Positions 28,401 to 37,870 are shown, counted from the stretch's first letter. The stretch is DNA of 64,000 nt from VXNE01 sp965116625 (GCA_965116625.1 OZ220717.1:1984001-2048000); one strand, 5' to 3'. Notes: a model not told the origin generated them from the sequence alone. Numbers and translations: made by a program.

Positions 28401-30219
28401 TGTCGACACCGTCGAGATCACCGAGGGCCGACTCCAGCCTCGCGAGCGCGTCACTCGACTTCCGCAGGGAGGCTCCCTGATCGAAGCGGGCGATGATCTG
28501 GACGCTGTCGGCGCGAGTGGGTTCGGCGCCGGAACCGAAGGCGATCAGGGGTATGGCGACCATGATCGTGAGCACCAGGGCGAAGACGGTCCCGGTGAGC
28601 CAGGCGGGAGGTCGCCGCAGGGCGCTGGCAACCATGCCGCTGAACAGGATGCGGACCGGGTCCGGCGGGACCATTCCCCCTCGCGCCGCGCGAGTTTCCC
28701 GGCGCCGTGCGAGGCGGCGCGCGGCGGCGGGTGCCGCAAGCCGGTGCGCGAGCATTGGCACCAGGGCGACCGCCACCAGCAGCGATGCGGCCAGTGGCAC
28801 GAGGAAAGCCCGCACCGCTATCTCGAGCTGCTTCTGCACGCTGGTCATGCCCGCCTCGACATCGACGAGAACCAGCGGCAGGAAAACGATGGCAGTGGTC
28901 AGACTCGCTGCGGCGATGGCACGTACCGTGCGCCGCAACCCCCGGCGCACGGCCGTATCTGCTTGTGCACCATGGTCGAGGGAGCGCTGCACCGATTCGA
29001 ACACGACCACGCTGTTGTCTACGAGCAGCCCCACGGCGAGCGCCAGGCCGAACAGCGTCAGCATGTTCACCGTGTCGCCGAACAGGTACAGCGCGGCGAG
29101 CGCCGACAACAGGCTGACCGGCACCGCGACGGCGACCACCGTCACGGCCTGCCATTGCCGCAGGAACAGGTAGAGAACCACCAGCGCGATGGCGAATCCG
29201 GACAGACCGAGGCGGGCAAGGCGTCCGATCTGATCCTCCACCTCTTGCGCAGCGTCGGTCCCGATCACCAGTTCAAGTCCCATCTCGCGCACTTCTTCGT
29301 TCAGTTCCGAGGTGCGGGCGCGAAGGTCCCGGCCGAGGCGGACCAGGTTTGCCCCCTGTTCCTGGTATATGGCAATGCCGACGGACGGTTTGCCGTTGAC
29401 GCGGAACAGCGAGCGCTCCACGCCGATCCCGAGCTCGACCTCGCCCGCGTGGTGCAGCTGCGCGGGGCGGCCTGGAACGATCCTTGATTCGGCGAGGCCC
29501 TGGACGCCGGGCGGGCGCCCGTCGAGAACGACGTTGGTATTGCCGTTCGAAGTCTCGAGCTTGCCGAGGTAGCGCAAGTTTCCGACGTTGCGCCGCACGG
29601 CGGCCATAACGTCCTCTATGCTGGCCCCAAGCGCTACCGTCCTTGCCGGATCGACGGTGAGCGTTACCTGGCGCGGCGCGCCTCCCCTCGTGATGGCTTC
29701 GGTTACGCCCGGCACGGCGGCGAATCGCGGCGCGATCAGCTCTTCTGCGACATCGAAAAGCGCATGGCGGTCGACATCGCCGCCGAGCACGTTGATCATC
29801 ATGACGAACGTGCCCCAGGTCGAGGTGTCGGAGCCACTGACGGAGAGCCATGTTCCCTCCGGCTGTTCACGCTCGATTGCGGCCGCGATGCGGCGCAGTT
29901 CCAGTTCCCTGACCCGAATATCGACGCCGCGTTCAAAAAGCACCTGGAAGTTTCCCCCGGCGCCGCGGATTGAACCGCTCGTCTCCAGTACCATCGGCAG
30001 CGCCGCCACCCGTCCCTCCAGGGGCAACAGGATCTCCCGCTCGACGGTTTCGGGCTCGCTGCCGGGCCGCGAGAAGTTGACCCACAGCCTGTCGCCCTCG
30101 ACGTTGGGGAACAGCTCGATGGGAATGCGCTGCCAGGCCACCAGGCCGAGCAGTACCAGGCCCAGGAACACCATGGACACCGCGACGGGGCGGCGAACCG
30201 GCAGGTCCAGCGGATTCAC
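25441..30219 (-). CDS. RND efflux pump fused to an ABC ATPase with membrane insert
   Basis: A single 1592-residue frame. Residues 1-1035 are an RND (AcrB/MMPL-like) pump with FPNVEGDRLWVNFSRPG, porter domains, and two blocks of membrane helices including GLLVDNSVVVFESVQ near 397. Two extra helices follow (1040-1058, 1067-1088). At 1106 LEARNLRKVY opens an ABC ATPase, but the sequence then leaves for about 200 residues with roughly four helices. It resumes at 1316 with EALVGTDFRIERG. Walker A is GPNGAGKT (1334-1341), Q-loop Q1381, signature LSGGMRQ (1433-1439), Walker B VVDEPT (1455-1460) and H-loop H1489. All ATPase motifs are intact. The start is a GTG overlapping the upstream stop. Confidence 0.88.
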   Translation of the reverse strand: MNPLDLPVRRPVAVSMVFLGLVLLGLVAWQRIPIELFPNVEGDRLWVNFSRPGSEPETVEREILLPLEGRVAALPMVLETSGSIRGAGGNFQVLFERGVDIRVRELELRRIAAAIEREQPEGTWLSVSGSDTSTWGTFVMMINVLGGDVDRHALFDVAEELIAPRFAAVPGVTEAITRGGAPRQVTLTVDPARTVALGASIEDVMAAVRRNVGNLRYLGKLETSNGNTNVVLDGRPPGVQGLAESRIVPGRPAQLHHAGEVELGIGVERSLFRVNGKPSVGIAIYQEQGANLVRLGRDLRARTSELNEEVREMGLELVIGTDAAQEVEDQIGRLARLGLSGFAIALVVLYLFLRQWQAVTVVAVAVPVSLLSALAALYLFGDTVNMLTLFGLALAVGLLVDNSVVVFESVQRSLDHGAQADTAVRRGLRRTVRAIAAASLTTAIVFLPLVLVDVEAGMTSVQKQLEIAVRAFLVPLAASLLVAVALVPMLAHRLAAPAAARRLARRRETRAARGGMVPPDPVRILFSGMVASALRRPPAWLTGTVFALVLTIMVAIPLIAFGSGAEPTRADSVQIIARFDQGASLRKSSDALARLESALGDLDGVDTIETVVQEGGGSITVELVDEAQRPADLDVAEVRKVAREAAEKVSGLDLLRPGEEDMRGGGGADKAGFGSSANEVVLSGPEHGKIARLARDVMDRLEANPYVETSWFAERPGLEEIWIQPRREAFEAYGITIGDVLPNLGLIGREGRRNVTGFSLPSGRELPVVMERADARSDRAGREFRSLRLETAAGAVPVMALADIRQMPAPPIIEYRNGRRETRVYFRLADNVPESGSGREAIEEQVAENVRAVSRPRGYTVEVPSDDAQASWLQRVLVPVVLLLFLVLALTFESLTLPVLVLLAVPLTVIGASWALVVTGMSLDPMAALGAIALFGLTVNPAILLVDRMQQKVIGAGWTAGAAAFASVRERTRPVLMTTATTIAALWPLAISTGRENEIWPPFATIVIGGLVTSALLTLLIIPVGFILLHRLDRLFGRVGPWLVVGWLAVTAGIVLWLTQSGLVTSLFWQVVVSILVGGSVLALTVLLFRRDQTDEPDTEAGPPVLEARNLRKVYALPGPLRRALATPRVFAARALAEAPFDPRALSQAKTLSQKEARERLLPALLIAAAPTALAVYAESNGWRLVFCLLAAACFVGLLRQVRRSRGRLNAVGAVEPGGAENVVAAGVPWLVLGTFACATLLPQFGGSVSAANVFWPAVGVLMLGAWQLVRRSAAAQARGELAERAGGRFLRYPRTLMRRWARRIGGLDLPAEPVEALVGTDFRIERGMVGVLGPNGAGKTTLLRLLTGILDPTRGIIILGGVPLPRVQRVLARWIGYLPQDAGLPRGLSAREYLRYYAALYDLPPSMRHERVEYLLGEVGLADRADDRIGSLSGGMRQRVSVARTLLRLPPIIVVDEPTVGLDPRERIRFRNLLANLARERIVLFSTHVVEDVAVACERVLVLARGRLLFDGAPGALAAAARGKVWETHASALETAELPPGTILAEETPLGDGRIVRRVLAERAPDPNARTLESRLEDGYLWLLRGTGDAA

Positions 30220-33200
30220 GAAGCGGGCCTCGTCAGGCGCATCCGGTCAATGAGCAGGTATACGCACGGCAACACCAGGAGAGACCCGATGGTCGATGCC
30301 AGGATGCCGCCGATGATGGTCAGTGCCATGGGTGCCCGCAGGGAGGCACCTTCGCCGCCAGCCAGCACCAGCGGAACAAGTGCGAGCGCAGTGGTAAGGG
30401 TGGTCATGGCGATGGGGCGCAGGCGGATGCCGGCGGCCGCCGCGAGGGCGGCAACGCGGTCCTTCCCGGCGTCCATCTGGCGCCGGGCCGTGGCGATGAG
30501 GAGCACCGCGTCGTTCACCGCGATACCGGCGAGGACGATGAGTCCGAGCATCGCCATGACCCCTATCGGCTGCCCGGTCCAGGCTAGCGCGCCGGCCACG
30601 CCTATCAGCGCCAACGGGATGGAGCTGAGCACGGTCACCGGGTGCGCAAGCGATTCGAATGTTCCCGCGAGCACCATGAATACCAGTACGAGCGCCAGCA
30701 CGCCCGCCAGTCGAAGTTCCGCGAAGGTGCGCGCGCGCTGCTCTTCTTCTCCCCGCAGGGCGCTCCGGGTGCCGGGGGGCAGGGCCAAGTCGTCCAGGGC
30801 GGTTTCGACGGCGGCGACGGCGGAAGGCTTGGAGATCCCTTCGGCGATCTGCGCGGTAACCTGGCCGGTACGCCGTTGATCACGCCGAAACACCTCTCTC
30901 GCCCCCTCGACTTCGGCAAAGGTTGCGACCTGTCCCACGGCTGCCAGGCGGCCGTCCGGAGCGCGAAACAGAACATCGCTCAAGTCCTCGCGACGCGGCG
31001 TTGGCAGGCGAATGCTTACCCGGCGCTCCTCGTCGCCGGTGGAAAGAATCGTGGCGACGCGTCCATCAAGGCTTGCCTCCATGACCCTCGAGATGGTCTG
31101 GAGATTGACACCGAGGGAATCGGCCATGGCGCGGTCCAGCGTGACGCGAAGCTCCGGCGGTCCGCCTTCAAAGGAGGATCGGACGTCCCACAGTTCGGGC
31201 AGCGTTTCGAGCCGCTGCTTGATGCTCTCGGCGCTGCGGCGCAGGTCTTCCAGCGCGTTTCCGGAGACTTCCACCGTGATGGGCGGGCCGGCCGTGCCGA
31301 GCGCGTCGGTCAGTGCCGAGCGCCCGATCTCCCAGTTGACTTCCGTCATCGGGAGATCGGCGAGTTCGGGCTCAAGCCAGTTCGCCACCTCGCGTCCGGT
31401 GGGACCATCGATCTCCATCCGCGCCAGCACCCGGGCGGTGTTCTCTTCGGTCAGTTCGCTACGGATCAGGCGGTCGTCTTCGGGCAGCCGTCCGACTTCC
31501 GACAGCGTAGCCGCCAGCGCATCGCCTCCGGCCTGGGCCAGCAGGTCTTCGACGCCCGCCACGGCGCGGGCGGTCGATTCGACCCGCTGCTCCGACGGTC
31601 CCACGAGCCGGACAGAGAACTGGTGCGGATCGCTGGGGGGCAACAGCTCGGTGCCGAGCCGGAGCAATACCGCCGCCGCGGCGACAGCCGCAACGGCGGC
31701 GACCAGCACGACCGTGAACGGGCGCTGGAGCAGTCTGGCGACCAGGGATTCGAGCGCGCTTCGTGCCCGACCCGGTCGTGTGTGGACGGCAGGGCTCCTG
31801 AGAAACCAGCGGCCCAACGCAGGTATCAGCATTAGCGCCACGCCGAGGGACGCAACGAGGGAGATCGTTACCGTGAATGCGATGCCGTCGATCAGGCGGG
31901 CAGCGAGCCCCTGGACGAACAGCACGGGCAGGAAAACAACACAGGTGGTCAGCGTGCTCGCCGTGATGGCCCCGGCAACTTCCGCCGTGCCCCGGACGGC
32001 CGCCTCGCCGGGAGCATCTCCCGCGGTTAGCCGGCGATAGATGGACTCCACCACGACGATGGCATTGTCCACCAGCATTCCGGCGCCGAGGGCGAGACCG
32101 CCGAGCGTGATGATATTGAGGCTGTAAGACTGAAAGCCCATGAAGAACAGCGCGGCGAAGAGGGCGACCGGCACGGCAGCCGCCACGATGAGGACGGCAC
32201 CGGCGGAGCGCAGGAACGCGGCGAGAACCGCAATGGCGAGAACGATGCCGAGGCCGGCGGCATTCTTCAGATGATCCAGCGAATCGACCACAACGCTGGC
32301 ATCGTCGGTGATCTCGCGGACGTCCACGCCCGGCAGGTCCTGGTCCAGGCCGCCAAGGGCGGCGCGAACGGTGGTGGACACCGCAACCGTGTTGGCACCG
32401 GCCTCCTTGTAGACGGACAGGCCCACACCTTCCGCGCCATCGACGCGGACCAGGTGGTCGATCTCCCCGTCGATGAGTTCCACGTTGCCGAGGTCCGACA
32501 CGCGCACCGCCTGTTGACGGCCGGACTCGTCCGCGAGGTATCGCACCACGACGTCGCCCACGTCTTCGACGCGACGGAAACGCGACAGCGCCCGGAGCTG
32601 GAAGACGCGGTCCTCTTCTTCGAGGGTCCCTGCCGGTATGTCGACGTTCTCCTCGGCCAGGCGTCCTTCGAGCTGCGCCAGGGAGACGCCGAAAGCGTCG
32701 AGGCGATACCGGTCAACTTCGATGCGCACTTCGCGCTCCCGCCCGCCGACCACGCGCACTTCGGCGACGCCCGCCAACCGTTCGAGGGCGGGAGCCACCT
32801 GGCGGCGTGCCAGGCGCCGGAGTTCCGCCAGGTCCGGCTTGCCTGAGGGTGCGACAAGCCCCAGGGTCAGGATGGGGGCCTGGCGAGGATCGAATCGCCG
32901 AACCAGTACTTCATCGACCTCCGGATCGCCCTCGATCAGGCCCACGGCCTTCTGCACGTCGATCAGACCGAGGTCGATGTCGGCGTCCCAGTCGAAAATC
33001 ACCGTCGCCACCAGCCTGCCCGATCGTGCCACCTGCTCGACATCGCGGATACCGCGGACAGTGAACAGCAGTTGTTCCACGCGTTCGCCGTAAAGGCGCT
33101 CCATTTCCGCCGGCGGGCGGTCCCCGGAGCGCACTGACACGACTACGGTGGGTGTCTGTACATCCGGAAGGAGATCGACCGGCAGACGCTGCCAGGAAAG

Positions 33201-33284
33201 CCAGCCGACCAGTGCGACCGCGAGGGCGACGACGCTGACGGCTACGGGCCGGCGAACGGCGAGTCCGGCGAGCGACTCGAACAA
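30216..33284 (-). CDS. RND efflux transporter, AcrB type
   Basis: A 1022-residue proton-driven exporter with duplicated 6-helix and periplasmic porter halves. Visible blocks are RRPVAVSVVALAVALVGWLSW (helix 1), LPDVQTPTVVVSVR, GGLALGAGMLVDNAIVVVES (helix 4, proton-relay Asp) and GLIVLAGIAVNDAVLLIATA (helix 10). Length fits the HAE family. It begins with a TTG immediately after the membrane fusion protein stop and ends overlapping the RND-ABC fusion. The two consecutive RND genes could form heterotrimers, as MdtBC does. Confidence 0.9.
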   Translation of the reverse strand: MFESLAGLAVRRPVAVSVVALAVALVGWLSWQRLPVDLLPDVQTPTVVVSVRSGDRPPAEMERLYGERVEQLLFTVRGIRDVEQVARSGRLVATVIFDWDADIDLGLIDVQKAVGLIEGDPEVDEVLVRRFDPRQAPILTLGLVAPSGKPDLAELRRLARRQVAPALERLAGVAEVRVVGGREREVRIEVDRYRLDAFGVSLAQLEGRLAEENVDIPAGTLEEEDRVFQLRALSRFRRVEDVGDVVVRYLADESGRQQAVRVSDLGNVELIDGEIDHLVRVDGAEGVGLSVYKEAGANTVAVSTTVRAALGGLDQDLPGVDVREITDDASVVVDSLDHLKNAAGLGIVLAIAVLAAFLRSAGAVLIVAAAVPVALFAALFFMGFQSYSLNIITLGGLALGAGMLVDNAIVVVESIYRRLTAGDAPGEAAVRGTAEVAGAITASTLTTCVVFLPVLFVQGLAARLIDGIAFTVTISLVASLGVALMLIPALGRWFLRSPAVHTRPGRARSALESLVARLLQRPFTVVLVAAVAAVAAAAVLLRLGTELLPPSDPHQFSVRLVGPSEQRVESTARAVAGVEDLLAQAGGDALAATLSEVGRLPEDDRLIRSELTEENTARVLARMEIDGPTGREVANWLEPELADLPMTEVNWEIGRSALTDALGTAGPPITVEVSGNALEDLRRSAESIKQRLETLPELWDVRSSFEGGPPELRVTLDRAMADSLGVNLQTISRVMEASLDGRVATILSTGDEERRVSIRLPTPRREDLSDVLFRAPDGRLAAVGQVATFAEVEGAREVFRRDQRRTGQVTAQIAEGISKPSAVAAVETALDDLALPPGTRSALRGEEEQRARTFAELRLAGVLALVLVFMVLAGTFESLAHPVTVLSSIPLALIGVAGALAWTGQPIGVMAMLGLIVLAGIAVNDAVLLIATARRQMDAGKDRVAALAAAAGIRLRPIAMTTLTTALALVPLVLAGGEGASLRAPMALTIIGGILASTIGSLLVLPCVYLLIDRMRLTRPAS

Positions 33285-34427
33285 CTACGAGCCTACTATT
33301 CTGATCCGCGTGCCGTCGGTAAGGGTCTCGACGCCGCGAACCACGATACGGTCGCCTGGTGCGATGCCGGCAAGCACTTCGACCCGTTCGTCGTCGCCGA
33401 GGCCGAGGTTCACATCGCGACGCGCCACGCGCTGACCGGCAAGGACGAAGACCACGTTTCGGCCGCCCCGCCGGACAACGGACTCTCGGGGCACCACGGG
33501 AACGTCCAGGCGCTGCTCGGCGACGATGGTCACTTCCACGAACATGCCTGGCCGAAGCAGCCGTTCGTGGTTGGCTACCGCGACTTCGGCGCGGAACGTG
33601 TGCGTGTCGGCGTCCACCAGCGGCGCCAGCCGGATCACTTCGCCCGCGATGTCGACGTCCTCGAAAGCATAGTGGCGAATGCGCGTGGCGAGTCCTTCGT
33701 GGACGCGGCCGAGTTCGGGTCCGACCAGGTCGATGTCGGCAATGAGTTCCTCGAGCGGGGCAATCCGGGCGACGGTGAATCCGGGTGCCACGAGTTGGCC
33801 GTCGGCGATCGGCAGTCCTTCGCCGTTGCGGGCCAGCCGCAGGATGACGCCGCCGATGGGTGTCGTGATCCTCGATTTGGCGGCGTTCAGCTTGCTGCGT
33901 TCGTACTCGTACAGCGCGTTTTCGTACTGCACTTCCGCGTTCCTGAGTTCTTCCTCCGCGATCAGCCGGGAAGCGAACAGGTCACGGCGCCGGTCGAGCT
34001 CCGACTCGGCTGTCTGAAGCGCGCGCCTCGTCGATTCGATGCGCGCGTGCAGGCGCGCATCCTCCCCGGTTACCTCGGCGATGACCTGTCCCGCCGCGAC
34101 CGACGCACCCTCGGCAAGCCGGTTGCCCGACTCGTCGCGGCCGATGTGCAGGTAGCCGGGCACCTCTATCTCGAGGGTGACCATTTCCCGGGTCCGGAGC
34201 GTGCCGGTGGTAACGATCAGTTCCTCGACGTCGCCGGTTTCTACCGTGCTCACCTCGACCGGAATGCGGAACTCGGCCGGCGGCGCGCTCGCGCCGGGAC
34301 CGCAGCCGGTGAGGGCGATGACCAGGGCTGGCGCCACGACCCGTATTACCCTGGCCGGGATCCGAGAGGCACCGTTCGCCGGGCGACTTCGGTATTCGCG
34401 ATTTCGAGAGTTCATGAACAACGTCAC
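33285..34427 (-). CDS. RND periplasmic membrane fusion protein, predicted lipoprotein
   Basis: A 380-residue HlyD/AcrA-type adaptor. A basic N-terminus leads to a helix with an LTGC lipobox (Cys near residue 42), so it is likely lipid-anchored in the inner membrane. It has a barrel-sandwich half (VTLEIEVPGYLH, VAAGQVIAEVTG), a long alpha hairpin (about 125-185), the second lipoyl half ITTPIGGVILRLARNGEGL, and a beta-barrel with a C-terminal GIAPGDRIVVRGVETLTDG. GTG at 34427 overlaps the upstream stop; an ATG 12 bp further in is an alternative start. No TolC-type outer-membrane gene is in the window. Confidence 0.9.
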   Translation of the reverse strand: MTLFMNSRNREYRSRPANGASRIPARVIRVVAPALVIALTGCGPGASAPPAEFRIPVEVSTVETGDVEELIVTTGTLRTREMVTLEIEVPGYLHIGRDESGNRLAEGASVAAGQVIAEVTGEDARLHARIESTRRALQTAESELDRRRDLFASRLIAEEELRNAEVQYENALYEYERSKLNAAKSRITTPIGGVILRLARNGEGLPIADGQLVAPGFTVARIAPLEELIADIDLVGPELGRVHEGLATRIRHYAFEDVDIAGEVIRLAPLVDADTHTFRAEVAVANHERLLRPGMFVEVTIVAEQRLDVPVVPRESVVRRGGRNVVFVLAGQRVARRDVNLGLGDDERVEVLAGIAPGDRIVVRGVETLTDGTRIRIVGS

Positions 34428-37400
34428 TGTCCGTTTACGGGCAGCCAGCGGATGGCATCGGCCGCGATAGTGTACCCGTCGTTGCCTTGTCCTTCCGGGC
34501 GGTTGGTCACGACGAGGCGCACCTCGCCGGCTTCGAGTTCGAACTCGCCGAGATTATTCCAGCCCGCCACCGCCGCCGAGCCGTCGAACTCGATCACCCT
34601 TTCGGTGGTGCCGGCGACGAGCGTCATGTCGTAGGGTCCTTGACCCTGCGTCCAGGAACCGCCCATCGACACGTTCACGCCGCCCGAACCTATGGTTACG
34701 GCTAGCCGTGAGTCGCCCGACCGGCCGCGTGACTTCACGGGAGGCAGATGGTAGTCCAGTCTCCAGCGGCCGGTGTGCGGCAGACGGGCCGAGAATGTCA
34801 CCGCTTCGGAAGCTCCGGTCGAGATCGTCGAACGTGCCAGGGTGCGCCTGTACTTGCCCCAGGTTCCGTCAAGTTCCTGCCGGGACCAACCGGAACCGAG
34901 TTCGGACCAAAGGAATGATGGAAGCCCTTCGTCGACGTCCCTGATGTCCATGTCGCGTATGCGCTTCGCAGCGGAGCCGTCTTCGGAGAAGCCGGGGTCC
35001 AGGTCATCTACGACGATGCCCCGGTGGGCCGGCGGCTGCCAGTCGCTTGGGCGCGACCCTTCGAACGGTTCGGTGTCGATGAAGTTCTCGTGGTCGATTT
35101 CGGGCAGCTCGAGGCGCACGGGCTGACGGTTCAGGGAAAGGTAGGGCTGCAGGGTGACGTCCACCGGGAGCAGTTCTGCCACAAGCCCTATCTCCCGGGA
35201 AGTGGAGGGACCGATCCGTATTGGCCCGCTGGTTCCTCCCCTGGGCCGCTTGCTCTTTCCCCGCCATTCGATGCGTAGCAGTCCCGGTACGGGTTCATCG
35301 TTGCGCACATGAAGGCTGATCTGGTAGCGGGGCTGGCCGAATTCGGAGTCGGGTAGTCGGAATATCTCGACGGGGGATGCGAGAAAACCGGGGAGCGATG
35401 CATCGTTAAGCCAGTCTCCGATGATCGGCTCGATGTCCGAGCCGACAGCCTTTCCGAGGGCGCGGAAGTCAACCGCCGTGAAGTTCGCGCCGGTGTAGCG
35501 GTGGCGCAGTGCGGATAGCAGTGCCGCAGTTCGTTCGCGACCGAGGGCGTCCCATATCGACAACGCCGTGGCCTGTCCCTTGAGTGTAAGGGTGTACAGC
35601 GCCTGTTCCGGGTCTTGTTCCGTGTCGAGGTCCACGAGAGCGTTGCCGAGGGCCCGGTTCCAGACCGACGGCCGGTTGGTCACGCGGTCCAGCACGTTTT
35701 GGGTGACCGACGCCGACCGGCCCGTCGAGAACGCGCTCGTGACGGCGCTGCTCATTACCTGTTCCATGCTGTTGGTGTGCCGGAACAGGTGGGCGGAGAA
35801 GAAGGCGTTCCTGTCCGTGAGCAGCCGCTCCGCCAGCGTCTCGCAGACGAAGTCGAGGGCGACGGCACCGGCGCCCGCCGCCCCGGTCTGGAACACCAGG
35901 AAGTTGCGCGATACGCCAAAGAAAGGGTTTCCGCCGCTGATGTCGTTCTCGAAGAATCTCTCGAGCACACGAACCTTGGCGGCGCCAACGCCGCCTTCCC
36001 TGCCCGCCATTCTCGCCAGCGTCTCGGGGTTTCGGAACTGGTGGCCGAAACGCGCGGTGGGGAAGCCCAGTTCCCTCAGCAGCATGACGCCGGGCATCGC
36101 CAGGGCGGTATCCATGCGCCACCCGCCCGCGTACGTCCTCAACCGGGCCGGAACCTCGACAAGGCTCAAGGCGCCGTAGGGATAACCGAGTCCGGCCTCC
36201 TCGGCGTCGGCGAACAGTTCCTCGAGACGCGGGACCAGCGCGTCGGCGGCGTCAGCAAAGAAATCCACGTTGCGCAGGTGGCGGGGATGCAGGAGCAGTT
36301 CGAATTCCACGCCTGCCGCCTGTATGGCATGGCGCTGGAAGCGCGAAGCGATGAGACCGACGTCCGGGACCGGTGCAGCGGGCCGGAACCGGAACAGCCC
36401 CTCTCCGGCGGGCTGTCTCCGGCCGGGTCCGGCAACGAGCCAGCCGGGAGGGGTCTCCACTACGAGGTCGGCATGGTAGAAGTCTCTCGGGCGCCTGGAA
36501 GCATCGTCCCTGTCGAAACTCGCCCCCGGGCGGGGAAGCCAGCTTGATTCTGGCATCAGGGCGACGAAGCCGCGTTCGAACAGTGCGGGTTCCGCCCCCA
36601 GGGCCGGTAGTCCCGACTCGCCGGTCGGTTGTCGCGCCGCGTCGACGACGCTGTCGAGATAGCCGAAGGAAGGGTCGGGAACGCCTTGCGCCTGCAGGGA
36701 CATGACGATGGAAGATCCTGCGGCGAGCGGTTCCGGCAATGCGGCGGCCAGCAGTCCCTCGGTGTGCGTGAAGGTCACCGGTTCGCCGCCCACCTTCAAG
36801 GCCTCGACCCGCATGCCCGGATTGAAGCTGAACAGCAGTTCGTCGAGTGGGCGATGATCGGGCGCGGCAAGGCGCAACTCGACATCGAGGGCCAGCATCT
36901 CGCCAGGCGCAAGGCGGACCGATCCCGTGATCTCCTCGACACCCGGGTGCGGGTCGGAGCGCCGCGTCTCATGGGCTGCGGCCCACTGTTCGGTGATTGC
37001 CAGGCCGTCGGCCGCGTCCTTGACCAGCAGGCCGAGTACTGCGGCTCCCGCGGCAATGCAGGCGAGGCCTGTGCCGATGCGTACGGACCCCCGCGCGCCA
37101 TCGGGCCTGGGATACAGCGCGGCGGCCAGCAGCAGTGCACCTGCGGCCAACAACAGTAACGATCCGCGATTGGCGAGCATTGCAAGGTCGGGATGCGCCG
37201 GCAGGATATCGGACGGATACTGGGTGCCGAAGGGCAGGATTGCCTCGACCAGGTAGATCGGCCCGTTGTCGACTGCATAGACCTGGAGTCCGAACAGGGC
37301 GCCCGCGACCGCCACCACCAGAATCCGGTAGCGCAAGGCGACCGCCAGCAACGTGATGACGGCGCACCACAGGATCAGGACCGGCAGGGCGTCCAGGAAG

Positions 37401-37870
37401 ACGAAGACCATCAGCGAGACGGGCTGTACCATCTCGCCCATCCACCACTCGAAGAGCTGCGCCGCGCCCCCTATCGCCTGGAACAGGACCGCAAGCACCA
37501 GGACGGGCATCCAGGCGACGAGCACCAGTCCTGTCAGCCTCCCCGCCAGGAGAGAAAGGTTCGACATGGGGCGGGAATCGAGCACTTCCGCGATGCGGTC
37601 GCGCTGGTCACGCGCGCGAATGTCGAAGGCAAGGAATATGAGCCCGACCATGAGCACCCAGACGTAATACATGCCCAGGAACGACATGAGGAATCGAGGC
37701 GATACCAGTCCCGCGGATGCCGAAACGCCGGAAGCCGTCCCGTGAAGGAAGCTGAAGAAAAGGAAATGGCCCAGGCCCGTTGCCAGGGCCAGGCCGGCAA
37801 ACAGCCAGGAGCGGACCAAGCGCCGCGCGGATCGAATCTCCGCGACGGCGATCCCGAGTGTTTCTCGCAC
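34424..37870 (-). CDS. ABC-2 permease fused to M1-peptidase-like and golvesin-like domains
   Basis: 1148 residues. Roughly 1-285 hold six or more membrane helices of an ABC-2 permease. Residues about 310-830 resemble the periplasmic M1-aminopeptidase module found on some ABC permeases. The expected HExxH zinc motif is absent; its place reads VSRNF (653-657), while a CETLAE (676-681) resembles the third-ligand segment. Residues about 1000-1148 look like a golvesin/xanthan-lyase C-terminal beta domain (SARLPHTGRWRLDYHLP, GWNNLGEFELEAG, TIAADAIRWLPV). A GTG start overlaps the ATPase stop. It probably pairs with the ATPase at 37870-38814; catalysis by the peptidase part is unlikely. Confidence 0.75.
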   Translation of the reverse strand: MRETLGIAVAEIRSARRLVRSWLFAGLALATGLGHFLFFSFLHGTASGVSASAGLVSPRFLMSFLGMYYVWVLMVGLIFLAFDIRARDQRDRIAEVLDSRPMSNLSLLAGRLTGLVLVAWMPVLVLAVLFQAIGGAAQLFEWWMGEMVQPVSLMVFVFLDALPVLILWCAVITLLAVALRYRILVVAVAGALFGLQVYAVDNGPIYLVEAILPFGTQYPSDILPAHPDLAMLANRGSLLLLAAGALLLAAALYPRPDGARGSVRIGTGLACIAAGAAVLGLLVKDAADGLAITEQWAAAHETRRSDPHPGVEEITGSVRLAPGEMLALDVELRLAAPDHRPLDELLFSFNPGMRVEALKVGGEPVTFTHTEGLLAAALPEPLAAGSSIVMSLQAQGVPDPSFGYLDSVVDAARQPTGESGLPALGAEPALFERGFVALMPESSWLPRPGASFDRDDASRRPRDFYHADLVVETPPGWLVAGPGRRQPAGEGLFRFRPAAPVPDVGLIASRFQRHAIQAAGVEFELLLHPRHLRNVDFFADAADALVPRLEELFADAEEAGLGYPYGALSLVEVPARLRTYAGGWRMDTALAMPGVMLLRELGFPTARFGHQFRNPETLARMAGREGGVGAAKVRVLERFFENDISGGNPFFGVSRNFLVFQTGAAGAGAVALDFVCETLAERLLTDRNAFFSAHLFRHTNSMEQVMSSAVTSAFSTGRSASVTQNVLDRVTNRPSVWNRALGNALVDLDTEQDPEQALYTLTLKGQATALSIWDALGRERTAALLSALRHRYTGANFTAVDFRALGKAVGSDIEPIIGDWLNDASLPGFLASPVEIFRLPDSEFGQPRYQISLHVRNDEPVPGLLRIEWRGKSKRPRGGTSGPIRIGPSTSREIGLVAELLPVDVTLQPYLSLNRQPVRLELPEIDHENFIDTEPFEGSRPSDWQPPAHRGIVVDDLDPGFSEDGSAAKRIRDMDIRDVDEGLPSFLWSELGSGWSRQELDGTWGKYRRTLARSTISTGASEAVTFSARLPHTGRWRLDYHLPPVKSRGRSGDSRLAVTIGSGGVNVSMGGSWTQGQGPYDMTLVAGTTERVIEFDGSAAVAGWNNLGEFELEAGEVRLVVTNRPEGQGNDGYTIAADAIRWLPVNGQ

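Noticed and set aside
25441..30219. RND-ABC fusion as a frameshift or assembly artefact
   Set aside because: One frame is maintained for 1592 codons with motifs intact on both sides and a long linker. The neighbouring genes also overlap cleanly. Coverage data would still be needed to be certain.
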